IMG/VR virus record: IMGVR_UViG_3300029309_000139
Coordinates: 1 to 34,851 of that record
Length of the DNA: 34,851 nt
Strand: one strand, 5' to 3'
Source of the DNA: a virus
The translations under genes and the position numbers were made by a program. The notes under the pieces were generated by a model. It was not told the DNA's origin and ran no database searches. It saw only the letters and a list, made by a program, of their open reading frames with translations. The stretch's first letter is position 1. Each line of letters opens with the position of its first letter. Positions 6,533 to 12,315 of the stretch are shown one piece after another.

Positions 6533-6880
6533 ATGATTCAGTTTTACAACGAAGAGCTGGCGTATCAGACGGCCGGCAAGGTGACACAGAGCACCCTGGA
6601 CTTCGATCCAGCTGAGCACAAGACAGCAGAAAGTGCTGCAAAGGGCATGTACGAGGCCCTGGTCAAGGCCTGTAAGGCATACGGCCAGGACCCGGCTTGG
6701 GAAGTCCACATAAAGACGCCCGAGGAATACAAAGCCTGGGGCGGTGGTTGTGAGGCCTGGTATGTCAGCTGGGAGGCTGGGCCCTGGGAATGGGCAATCA
6801 GTGCGAGCTTCGAGGCCACTGGCCCTGGTTGGCACACTGAGCCTTACCACGGCTTTGATCTTGTTTTCTACGACGACTGA
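6533..6880 (+). CDS. Acidic early protein, function unknown
   Basis: A 115-residue acidic protein (MIQFYNEELAYQTAGKVTQS...), rich in Trp, Tyr, Glu and Gly in its second half (EAWYVSWEAGPWEWAISASF), where alternating hydrophobic residues suggest beta strands. No known motif is visible. Size, acidity and operon place are like phage proteins that mimic DNA or bind host enzymes, but this is only an analogy. The start has AGGAG with good spacing and lies 11 bases after the previous stop. The gene is in the repressor-controlled early plus operon. Confidence 0.75.
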   Translation: MIQFYNEELAYQTAGKVTQSTLDFDPAEHKTAESAAKGMYEALVKACKAYGQDPAWEVHIKTPEEYKAWGGGCEAWYVSWEAGPWEWAISASFEATGPGWHTEPYHGFDLVFYDD

Positions 6881-6891
6881 GGAGGACTGAC

Positions 6892-7170
6892 ATGACAGTG
6901 ATGACCAAAGAAGAACAACGCGCGCGGGACGCTCGGCTCTACCGCGACGAGCTCGAGTTTCAGCAGAGCCTGGGCGAGCTCAACGGGATCGAGGCATACG
7001 CCAAAGCCACAGATCAGCAGAAGGGCATCATCGCCTTTGGCATGACGCCGGTCGAGCTGTTCCCCGAGACATGCGAGTACGGGGGCGTGGCTGACCACCA
7101 TGCCTGGAAGAAGGGCTTTGCCCTGGGCCTGATGACTGCAGCCAAGAACGCTAAAGCGATGGTGGTCTGA
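6892..7170 (+). CDS. Early protein, function unknown
   Basis: A 92-residue, mostly helical protein (MTVMTKEEQRARDARLYRDE...) with a charged first half and a C-terminus HAWKKGFALGLMTAAKNAKA. Ribosome site GAGGAGG precedes the ATG; a second in-frame ATG (fourth codon) could also be used. The stop overlaps the next start (TGATG). It is the third gene of the early plus operon. No family recognised and no catalytic pattern seen; the WKKGFALGL segment resembles helices in phage ribosome-modulation-factor-like proteins only loosely. Confidence 0.72.
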   Translation: MTVMTKEEQRARDARLYRDELEFQQSLGELNGIEAYAKATDQQKGIIAFGMTPVELFPETCEYGGVADHHAWKKGFALGLMTAAKNAKAMVV

Positions 7171-7349
7171 TGGCGATTACCGTGTTTGACATCGACAGAG
7201 AGGTGGAGCGGCTCAAGCGCCGCCCACTGTGGGAGCTCAAGGCAATGGTCAAAGCCCTGAGCTTTCATCGCTGGTGCAATACCAGCGAGGAGGAGCTGCG
7301 GCTCGAAGCGGCCAAGCTAGTTATGAAACAGAAAAGGAAGCGCAAATGA
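7170..7349 (+). CDS. Small charged early protein, function unknown
   Basis: A 59-residue protein: MAITVFDIDREVERLKRRPL..., then a helix with CNTSEEELRLEAAKLVMKQK and a basic end (RKRK). The start ATG overlaps the previous stop by one base and its stop TGA overlaps the following ATG (ATGA), so it is surely translated by coupling although it is short. The heptad-like spacing of Leu and Val suggests a helical hairpin or dimer. Function unknown. Confidence 0.7.
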   Translation: MAITVFDIDREVERLKRRPLWELKAMVKALSFHRWCNTSEEELRLEAAKLVMKQKRKRK

Positions 7350-7645
7350 AAACAGAGACAGCCTTTGACATGATCCGCGACCTGGGCAAGGCGTTTCGAA
7401 CGGCTTGCATTGAGCGTGGATACGAGCCCCAGGGTGGCTGGGATGGCGACCTGATGAGCGGCCTTGCCGGCTTCGTCAAGCTCGAGCTCACAGACAAGGA
7501 CATCCCTGGCATCACCGAGGCGTACAGCATCGTCATGGAGAAAGCAGCAAAGCTCTGCTTCGAGACAGCTCAGCAAGCTGCAGCTGAGGACTTCATCGCT
7601 GACCAGGACACGGTGGACCAGGTCACAGCCGGTAATACAGCCTGA
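7346..7645 (+). CDS. Early protein, function unknown; 3' end overlaps the opposite operon
   Basis: A 99-residue acidic protein (MKTETAFDMIRDLGKAFRTA...), predicted helical, with the conserved-looking GYEPQGGWDGDLMSGLAGFV and an Ala/Glu-rich second half. The start overlaps the previous stop (ATGA), with GGAAG as ribosome site; longer upstream starts are not supported. Last gene of the early plus operon. Its final 23 bases overlap the 3' end of the minus-strand gene 7623-8012, and no terminator lies between them, so the two early transcripts must run into each other. No family recognised. Confidence 0.75.
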   Translation: MKTETAFDMIRDLGKAFRTACIERGYEPQGGWDGDLMSGLAGFVKLELTDKDIPGITEAYSIVMEKAAKLCFETAQQAAAEDFIADQDTVDQVTAGNTA

Positions 7646-8012
7646 CCAGCGCGTCCTTGTAACGCCGCTTTACGATCCTCGGGTCATTCAGCCCGAGGAT
7701 TTGTGCAATCCGAGACCACCTCGGGCCCCGCTGCCGGAAGGCAGCGCTCTGACATACAGCCCAGACCAGGCGCCGATCCTCGATATCCATGTAGCGTAGC
7801 GCCAGATCCAAAGCCATTTCCCAGCGATCAATCTGCTCCCCGGTAGGCTTGAGCCTGGGCACCTCCATCGCATTGTAGCCGTAGGCCATGCCGTCCCTGG
7901 GATAGTCAGGCCAGCCTGACATGCGCTGTCTGCGAAAGGCAGCCGGGAGCTTGCGCTCAGTCTCTGCAGCCTCGAGGAACAGCTCATTTAGCTCTGTCAT
8001 GCTTAGCCGCAT
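7623..8012 (-). CDS. DUF6362-like HTH protein, candidate late regulator
   Basis: A 129-residue protein resembling the DUF6362 family of alphaproteobacterial prophages, recognised by pattern only. The N-terminal half is helical with the RRQRMSGWPDYPRD segment; the C-terminal part reads VWAVCQSAAFRQRGPRWSRI, AQILGLNDPRIVKRRYKDAL, a plausible helix-turn-helix like sigma region 4 or phage late regulators. It is the last gene of the early minus operon, the place occupied by Q-type antiterminators in lambdoid phages, and it faces a promoter-terminator pair ahead of terS. A role in switching on late genes is therefore inferred. Start ATG 8012 (AGGAG, spacing 7) is preferred to ATG 8000; it overlaps the upstream gene by 29 bases. 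Confidence 0.75.
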   Translation of the reverse strand: MRLSMTELNELFLEAAETERKLPAAFRRQRMSGWPDYPRDGMAYGYNAMEVPRLKPTGEQIDRWEMALDLALRYMDIEDRRLVWAVCQSAAFRQRGPRWSRIAQILGLNDPRIVKRRYKDALVRLYYRL

Positions 8013-8253
8013 CGAGCTGCTCCTGCATGGACAGCAGCCAGAACTGCCTGTCGAAAGGTGAAAGACTGGAGACCTCGATGATCAGCTGCGCGTATCGATC
8101 CGAGCTGTAAGTCGGGCGGAGCCGGCGCATGACGCGCCGCTGCAGCTCGTCCAGCGGATTGGCCCTGGACCGTGCTATAGCTGAGCGATAAGCAAAGCTA
8201 GTCCGCTTAGCCACGTTCTGAATAATAAGTTTAGTTTGATTATGCTCAGGCAT
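7984..8253 (-). CDS. Small basic early protein, function unknown
   Basis: An 89-residue basic protein, MPEHNQTKLIIQNVAKRTSF..., with many Arg (DELQRRVMRRLRPTYSSDRY) and a helical end. No clear ribosome site is visible before ATG 8253; the region just upstream holds an inverted repeat (8274-8292). The 3' end overlaps the next gene. The Arg-rich N-terminal region could contact nucleic acid. No family recognised. Confidence 0.65.
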   Translation of the reverse strand: MPEHNQTKLIIQNVAKRTSFAYRSAIARSRANPLDELQRRVMRRLRPTYSSDRYAQLIIEVSSLSPFDRQFWLLSMQEQLDAAKHDRAK

Positions 8254-8273
8254 AGCGCTTAGCTCAGCGCAAA

Positions 8274-8292
8274 GCTTAGCGCTTTGCTAAGC
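8274..8292. repeat. Inverted repeat between early genes
   Basis: GCTTAGC - GCTTT - GCTAAGC (8274-8292), within a patch of repeated AGCGCTTAGC-like words (8253-8292). It lies about 20 bases upstream of the 8253 start and downstream of the previous stop. No T-tract follows on either strand, so a terminator is not supported; translational control or protein binding is possible. Confidence 0.4.
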
Positions 8293-8329
8293 TGCGGCTG
8301 CGCCGATTTTATCGAGGCCGACATATCTG

Positions 8330-8554
8330 TCAAGCCCCATGACCAAATCCGAGGGCGAGCATGACACGGCGCCACCAGGGCTGTGGGGCAGGCTTTTGCT
8401 CCACATCGAAGCTGGTAGAGTGTTGCTGACCCCCCAGATAATTAGGCTCAGTTTTCTGCTTCGCCCTTTTCTTGCGAGCCTTCTTCTCTGCCCAATGCGC
8501 TTTCATTGCCCTGCTCTGCGCTTCGCGGCGAGCTTTTGTCCATTCTTTGGCCAT
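8330..8554 (-). CDS. Small Lys/Arg-rich protein, function unknown
   Basis: A 74-residue basic protein, MAKEWTKARREAQSRAMKAH..., whose first half is a strongly charged helix (AEKKARKKRAKQKTEP) and whose end has PWWRRVMLALGFGHGA, a possible short amphipathic or membrane-touching segment. AAGGAG stands seven bases before ATG 8554, a very good site. Its first third overlaps, in another frame, the end of the gene 8448-8699. Function unknown. Confidence 0.65.
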   Translation of the reverse strand: MAKEWTKARREAQSRAMKAHWAEKKARKKRAKQKTEPNYLGGQQHSTSFDVEQKPAPQPWWRRVMLALGFGHGA

Positions 8555-8699
8555 CCGTTTTCTCCTTGTACCATTTCGTCATCACACGCCAGCAAACATC
8601 GTTTGCACAAACCAGGTCACCGCTGGCGAGCATGACCCAGGTGCCAGCTTTGACGTGGTGCTGGCGCCCACAAGCGACACAATTCTCAAAGCTGGTCAA
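8448..8699 (-). CDS. Small Cys-containing protein, overlaps the next gene
   Basis: An 83-residue protein with a zinc-finger-like pattern: CVACGRQHH near the N-terminus and CANDVCWRV about 20 residues later, giving Cys-x2-Cys and Cys-x4-Cys plus histidines. The start ATG overlaps the previous stop (ATGA). The last 107 bases lie in a second frame over the start of gene 8330-8554; that part is low-complexity and charged, and may simply be a tolerated extension. The first half is the credible conserved part. Function unknown; DNA or protein binding is possible. Confidence 0.6.
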   Translation of the reverse strand: MTSFENCVACGRQHHVKAGTWVMLASGDLVCANDVCWRVMTKWYKEKTDGQRMDKSSPRSAEQGNESALGREEGSQEKGEAEN

Positions 8700-8992
8700 C
8701 CAGCCCTCCTCAGATGCGTGAAGCCTTGCTTGGCGTCCTCGCGATCCCAGATCTCCTCGACCTGGTCAGCGAGCTGCTCCTGCAAATAGCCCAGGGTCAA
8801 CGTCCCTGGTTGGCCCTGCAGATACTCCGGCAGCATCAGGTGGTTCGTATCGAAGCTCGAGAAATATCTGCTGCCATGCCGGCGCACCGGGATCCGGTAC
8901 AGCTCGGCGATCAGGAACAGGCCCATGCCCTCGAGCTCGAGCCTTCGGATCTCCCTGGCAGCTTCTGCCAATGCTGCAGCGCGCCTAGTCAT
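8696..8992 (-). CDS. Early protein, function unknown
   Basis: A 98-residue protein: MTRRAAALAEAAREIRRLEL (amphipathic helix), a central hydrophobic part GMGLFLIAELYRIPVRRHGS, then FDTNHLMLPEYLQGQPGTLT and an acidic helix. No motif recognised. Start overlaps the end of the upstream gene; end overlaps the next start by four bases. It sits in the middle of the early minus operon between a Cys-containing protein and a protein with a CNVCGSF motif. Confidence 0.7.
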   Translation of the reverse strand: MTRRAAALAEAAREIRRLELEGMGLFLIAELYRIPVRRHGSRYFSSFDTNHLMLPEYLQGQPGTLTLGYLQEQLADQVEEIWDREDAKQGFTHLRRAG

Positions 8993-9278
8993 CGCGCCGC
9001 CTTGTAGCCGTAGACCACCTCTCTAGTTGAGCAAGCGTTGTCACATCGGGCTCAAGCTGAATACGAATATTCAAGTCACCGGCGAACTTTCGACCCTTGT
9101 GGCTTTTGATCTTCTCAGTGACTTCTTCGATAATCCGTTGTCTGTCGAGTGGGGTGTCAGACAGCATATGCTTTGGATATGAAAATTTCACAGTCCGGCC
9201 TTTGGCGTTGCGGAATGATCCGCAGACATTGCACCTCACGCCCCAGGTGCTGATATAAAGATTGCCGTCACACTTCAT
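8985..9278 (-). CDS. Early protein with a half zinc ribbon, function unknown
   Basis: A 97-residue protein. The N-terminus MKCDGNLYISTWGVRCNVCG carries three cysteines (C3, C16, C19), suggesting a partial zinc ribbon, followed by basic residues and a helical part DRQRIIEEVTEKIKSHKGRK, then a beta-like LNIRIQLEPDVTTL. Neighbouring early genes also encode Cys-x2-Cys proteins. Overlaps both adjacent genes slightly. No known family identified. Confidence 0.68.
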   Translation of the reverse strand: MKCDGNLYISTWGVRCNVCGSFRNAKGRTVKFSYPKHMLSDTPLDRQRIIEEVTEKIKSHKGRKFAGDLNIRIQLEPDVTTLAQLERWSTATRRRDD

Positions 9279-9459
9279 CGTCCAGCCTCACAAAGCCATC
9301 GCCGTTGCAGGCCTCGCACTCCATCTCTTTTTCTGTGATGTCGCCGCCGCGCATGTAGTCAGGGACAGCGACCTCATAGACCGCCCTGCCTTCGCCTTGG
9401 CACTCCTGGCACTCCTTGGCCTCCTCCCAGACGCCAGGGATCACCATGACCCTCACCAT
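9268..9459 (-). CDS. DnaJ-type zinc-finger mini protein
   Basis: A 63-residue protein with two DnaJ central-domain repeats, CQECQGEG and CEACNGDG (Cys-x2-Cys-x-Gly-x-Gly), separated by about 26 residues. This is one complete zinc-binding pair of the DnaJ cysteine-rich module with no J domain. Small phage proteins of this type are common and may bind DNA or unfolded protein; the role is not established. Start could also be the internal ATG a few codons later. It overlaps the VRR-NUC gene by seven bases, and its end overlaps the next gene. Confidence 0.78.
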   Translation of the reverse strand: MVRVMVIPGVWEEAKECQECQGEGRAVYEVAVPDYMRGGDITEKEMECEACNGDGFVRLDDEV

Positions 9460-9842
9460 GACGCCCTCAGCTGGACGTGCATGTCCAAAGCCTCAGCGAC
9501 CTGGTCAACCGACCTGGCCAGATACCAGTGACAGCCGGCCTCCTCGAGCTCGTCTCGAATCTGTTTCTGGTTGGCGCTCAGGCTGCCGCCCTTGGGGCGC
9601 TTGAGCTCGATGAAGATCGCGCAGCTGACCCCGCCGGTGGCCTGGTCGCCTGGCACAAAGATCTCGAGATCCGGCCAGCCAAACCTGGTGCCCAGGCGCT
9701 TGAGCTTCTGTTTGAAAGCGACGTGCCTGGTGCCCTCGTTTGGGGAATGATGGAAAACACAGCCAGGCGGCAGTGCGAGCTGCAGCCAGTCAACGACCTG
9801 TCGCTGCAGCTGGTCCTCAGTCACGGGCCATGTAGAAGTCAT
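9453..9842 (-). CDS. VRR-NUC domain nuclease
   Basis: A 129-residue nuclease of the VRR-NUC branch of the PD-(D/E)XK superfamily, as found stand-alone in many phages, probably acting on branched DNA. Motifs in order: TEDQLQRQVVDWL with the N-terminal Glu/Gln, HHSPNEGTR (residues 31-39), GWPDLEIF with D58, FIELKRPKG with E79 and K81, and SANQKQ. The length is normal for the single-domain form. Start ATG 9842 overlaps the cro-like gene by 26 bases; an in-frame GTG at 9824 with only an 8-base overlap is a good alternative. A junction-cleaving nuclease fits a phage that relies on recombination. Confidence 0.9.
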   Translation of the reverse strand: MTSTWPVTEDQLQRQVVDWLQLALPPGCVFHHSPNEGTRHVAFKQKLKRLGTRFGWPDLEIFVPGDQATGGVSCAIFIELKRPKGGSLSANQKQIRDELEEAGCHWYLARSVDQVAEALDMHVQLRASW

Positions 9843-10029
9843 TCGGCATGACCTCGCCCCCCGTCACCTCGATGATCCTCGCCATGTAGGTTCGACCAGG
9901 TATCACCTGGCCGTCGCCGCCTGGGCGGATGCACCACCTGGTCACGTCCTTCGCGTGGCTTGCGCCGAGCTTTCGTGCCAGCTGGGCCTTCGACCAGCCC
10001 TTTTTTAATCGCCATTGCTCAAGTGTCAT
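9817..10029 (-). CDS. Cro-like helix-turn-helix regulator
   Basis: A 70-residue DNA-binding protein with an XRE-type helix-turn-helix at the N-terminus (LEQWRLKKGWSKAQLARKLG, then ASHAKDVTRWCI) and a short C-terminal part that could form a dimer strand. It is transcribed divergently from the larger repressor gene (10118), the cI/cro arrangement. Its promoter (TTGGCA, 17 bp, TTACAA at 10066-10038 on the minus strand) would start transcription at or within a few bases of the ATG, so the mRNA is probably leaderless. It is the first gene of the early minus operon. Role as Cro is inferred from context. Confidence 0.82.
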   Translation of the reverse strand: MTLEQWRLKKGWSKAQLARKLGASHAKDVTRWCIRPGGDGQVIPGRTYMARIIEVTGGEVMPNDFYMARD

Positions 10030-10037
10030 AGCGGTGT

Positions 10038-10107
10038 TTGTAACACAGCTTGACAGAATATGCCAAGCTGCTTATCTCAATGACAATGGGTTGGCAAACA
10101 ATGCCAG
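10038..10107. promoter_or_regulatory. Divergent repressor/cro control region with two operators
   Basis: Operator A is TTGACAGAATATGCCAA (10050-10066) and operator B is TTGGCAAACAATGCCAG (10091-10107, perfect TGGCA-AACAA-TGCCA core), centres 41 bp apart. Operator A supplies -35 boxes both ways: TTGACA on plus with TTATCT about 16 bp on (repressor), and TTGGCA on minus with TTACAA 17 bp on (cro-like). Operator B touches the AGGAG of the repressor gene (10106-10110), so it could shut off the repressor itself. Confidence 0.75.
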
Positions 10108-10117
10108 GAGAATTATT

Positions 10118-10813
10118 ATGACATCCATGCCAAATAACCTTGATGCAATGATTGCCCGGTCGGGCATGTCGAAAAGAGAAGTGGCGGCGCTGAAAGGCAT
10201 TACGCCAGAAACGCTGTCGCGCCAGGTCCACGGCAAGATACAGATGACGCTGCAGGACGCCGAGTATTACGGCAAGATCCTTGACTGCTCAGCTCAAGAT
10301 ATCCTTTTTGCTACGCGGCCAGTGCCAATCATTGGCTACTGTCACATCGTTTCGTGCGACCACGAAGACCCACATTGTCCGGCGCATGGGGCTCATGTCG
10401 AGCGCCGAATCTCAGCCGGTGAAACGATGGGCAAAGTCTATTTGCAAAGTTACATGCAGCAAGGCACCGGTGCTGTCCTATGGTCGAAAGCCGAGGGCTA
10501 TTCTGGCATATGGGATCACTGGCACAGTGCTGTAGAATTTATTGAGCTTGGTCCAGTTGAAAACGGTTTCGTGTCGAAAAACGCTATACAGCAAGGCTGC
10601 TATGCTTTGCTCGAAGATCCTATCGAAATGTACGGCAAGGAACAAAGGCTGGTCCACGGCACCCTTTTCCCCGAGCCAGGTGGTCTGTACACCGTCCACA
10701 GCGCCGAAACCCAAATATCCGTTAAAGGACAAAAGTTGGCCTGGGCCTCGGCGGTGCTGGACATATCGTTCCAGCCCAAATTAAGAGGGATGCAGATAAT
10801 ACTAAACAAGTGA
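10118..10813 (+). CDS. Prophage repressor (CI-like, HTH N-terminal domain)
   Basis: A 231-residue regulator. Residues 1-65 form an XRE-like helix-turn-helix: NNLDAMIARSGMSKREVAAL, KGITPETLSRQVHGKIQMTL. The rest starts at PVPIIGYCHIVSCDHEDPHC and has a beta-rich end, GTLFPEPGGLYTVHS, that loosely recalls the S24/LexA C-terminal fold, but I cannot place a catalytic Ser-Lys pair. It may therefore be induced other than by RecA-driven self-cleavage. ATG 10118 follows AGGAG. The gene is divergent from a cro-like gene, flanked by operators on both sides (10050, 10091, 10815), and probably represses all early operons and the integrase promoter. Confidence 0.82.
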   Translation: MTSMPNNLDAMIARSGMSKREVAALKGITPETLSRQVHGKIQMTLQDAEYYGKILDCSAQDILFATRPVPIIGYCHIVSCDHEDPHCPAHGAHVERRISAGETMGKVYLQSYMQQGTGAVLWSKAEGYSGIWDHWHSAVEFIELGPVENGFVSKNAIQQGCYALLEDPIEMYGKEQRLVHGTLFPEPGGLYTVHSAETQISVKGQKLAWASAVLDISFQPKLRGMQIILNK

Positions 10814-10814
10814 C

Positions 10815-10841
10815 TTGACATAATACGTCATGCTCTAATAC
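10815..10841 (+). promoter_or_regulatory. Promoter and operator of the recombination operon
   Basis: TTGACATAATACGTCA (10815-10830) begins two bases after the repressor stop. It is one of the five operator copies and contains the -35 box TTGACA; TAATAC (10836-10841) lies at a slightly short 15-bp spacing and would be the -10 box. The ribosome site GTGGAG at 10861-10866 follows. Repression by the adjacent repressor is inferred from the operator match. Confidence 0.68.
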
Positions 10842-10872
10842 GCTCCTCCGCAAGTTATTTGTGGAGATGGCA

Positions 10873-11802
10873 ATGTTACTTGATACCCCTGAGTGGGCAG
10901 CTAGGCATCATTATTTCTGGCATCACAATCCCACCCGAGAACGGGCGAAGGCTTTCTTCGACAAAGCGCACGTCCGGCCCCAGGTCAACAAGGCCTGGGA
11001 AATAGTCCAAAATCCCGACAGCACACCTGGTCAGAAGGCAAAAGCCTGGAAGACCATCAACCGGCTCAAGACCGGCAGCTCGGCCGCCATGAAGGGCGGC
11101 ATCGATGTGCAGACCTGTTGTGACGCCATCCTCCTCGAAGGAGCGGATCCAGCTGAGGCCATTGCAAAACAGCTTGCCTCCTATCGCGATTACAAGCCCC
11201 GTGAGTGGGATGATGGATCCGATGCAGCAAGGCACCAGAAGTATATCGAAGAGCTGCCAGCGGTCATTGAACACGCCCTGGCGGGGCTGCGAGAGGCAAT
11301 GGCTCGGGAAAACCGGATCCTCGGTGAGATCGAGCTGCTCGACACGCTGCCTGGGCTCGCGCTGCCGCATAACACCAGGCCGGATTACAACCGCCGGGGC
11401 GATCTCAAGACGAAATGGTCGAGCCCTGACAAGCGCGCCAAGTCTGGTTTCAAAGCCGCTGCGATCCCCAAGTCTCTGACCGGCATGTTTGACATGAAGA
11501 ACGTCTTCCAGGCGGCCGGCTTCTGGGCGCTCAACGGTAGGCAGCCGCCTTTCCTGGTGTACGCCAGCGCCTCGAACTATCAGATATTCACGCCTGAAAA
11601 CTGCGACGAGCTCAAAGATGACTTCCTGGCTGACGTGGTCGAGGAGATCAAGGTCCAGCACCGCTGCACCGAGAACCTCCTGCAAGCCGCCGAGACCAAA
11701 GAGCAGCTCCTGGGCATGGTCGCACCCGACTTCAAAAACATCATCTGGAACGAACCGCCCGGCTACCTGGCCGAGGCCAAACGCGTATGGGGGTTAGCAT
11801 GA
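10873..11802 (+). CDS. PD-(D/E)XK exonuclease (YqaJ/RecB-like)
   Basis: A 309-residue putative recombination exonuclease. The centre carries the PD-(D/E)XK core: GEIELLDTLPG (E152 on the first helix), then TRPDYNRRGDLKTKW with D171/D177 and K179, and the strand-helix pattern that follows (VFQAAGFWALNGRQPPFLVY) fits the conserved Q-x-x-x-Y/W helix of viral exonucleases. Such enzymes resect 5' ends and hand 3' single strands to an annealing protein; a candidate annealing protein is encoded three genes downstream. ATG 10873 is chosen because GGAG at 10863-10866 has a 6-base spacing; GTG 10861 and ATG 10867 are less likely. First gene of the recombination operon. Confidence 0.78.
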   Translation: MLLDTPEWAARHHYFWHHNPTRERAKAFFDKAHVRPQVNKAWEIVQNPDSTPGQKAKAWKTINRLKTGSSAAMKGGIDVQTCCDAILLEGADPAEAIAKQLASYRDYKPREWDDGSDAARHQKYIEELPAVIEHALAGLREAMARENRILGEIELLDTLPGLALPHNTRPDYNRRGDLKTKWSSPDKRAKSGFKAAAIPKSLTGMFDMKNVFQAAGFWALNGRQPPFLVYASASNYQIFTPENCDELKDDFLADVVEEIKVQHRCTENLLQAAETKEQLLGMVAPDFKNIIWNEPPGYLAEAKRVWGLA

Positions 11803-11969
11803 GACAGAAATTAATCTGGCTTCACGTCGATGACGCCGGCCGGCAGCTGCGTCCTTATTCCAGGCTGCGCGAATCACTGCGCGTCCTGGGCGTCGTTTTC
11901 TTATCGATCTTTGCCGTGTTCTCGCTTTGGTGCTTCGCGGTGCTGGTCACGCTTTTGATGGGAGGTTGA
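11799..11969 (+). CDS. Small single-pass membrane protein
   Basis: A 56-residue protein with a basic N-terminus (MRQKLIWLHVDDAGRQLRPY) and one clear membrane helix, LRVLGVVFLSIFAVFSLWCF continuing to AVLVTLLMGG at the C-terminus. The start overlaps the exonuclease stop (ATGA), so translation is coupled. Positive charge before the helix suggests the N-terminus stays in the cytoplasm. Function unknown; small membrane proteins inside lambda-like early operons sometimes act in superinfection exclusion, which is only an analogy. Confidence 0.72.
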   Translation: MRQKLIWLHVDDAGRQLRPYSRLRESLRVLGVVFLSIFAVFSLWCFAVLVTLLMGG

Positions 11970-11970
11970 A

Positions 11971-12315
11971 TTGCAGAAAGAAGTCACCTGGCCTGGCGAT
12001 CCTGGGCCGACAGCTCACAGACACGGCCCTGATACCGAGCAGCTCGCGCTCGAGTTTGTGGCCCCAAAGCTAAGTGGACTGAGGCTCAAAGCACTGCAAA
12101 GCCTCGCCTCAGCCCACCCTGGCCTAACTGGCAGTCAGGTTGCCGAAAAGATGGACGCCTGGATCTACAGCGTCAAGCCCAGGCTGACCGAGCTCGAGCG
12201 TATGGGCTTGGTCCGCGACAGCGGCGAGCGCGCAAAGAATGATCGAGGCCGGCAGGAGATCGTCTGGCAGATTACAGGGAGGGGCGAGCAATGGCTAAAA
12301 TCCCTGAGCGCCTAA
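11971..12315 (+). CDS. Winged-helix DNA-binding protein
   Basis: A 114-residue protein starting at TTG 11971 (GGAGG five bases upstream; no ATG fits). Residues about 40-105 form a MarR-like winged helix: LKALQSLASAHPGLTGSQVA, EKMDAWIYSVKPRLTELERM, GLVRDSGERAKNDRGRQEIV, with helix, recognition helix and wing. The tail EQWLKSL is helical. Winged-helix proteins in this place often serve replication initiation or regulation; the target is not known. It begins one base after the membrane-protein stop and overlaps the next gene by 25 bases. Confidence 0.8.
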   Translation: MQKEVTWPGDPGPTAHRHGPDTEQLALEFVAPKLSGLRLKALQSLASAHPGLTGSQVAEKMDAWIYSVKPRLTELERMGLVRDSGERAKNDRGRQEIVWQITGRGEQWLKSLSA

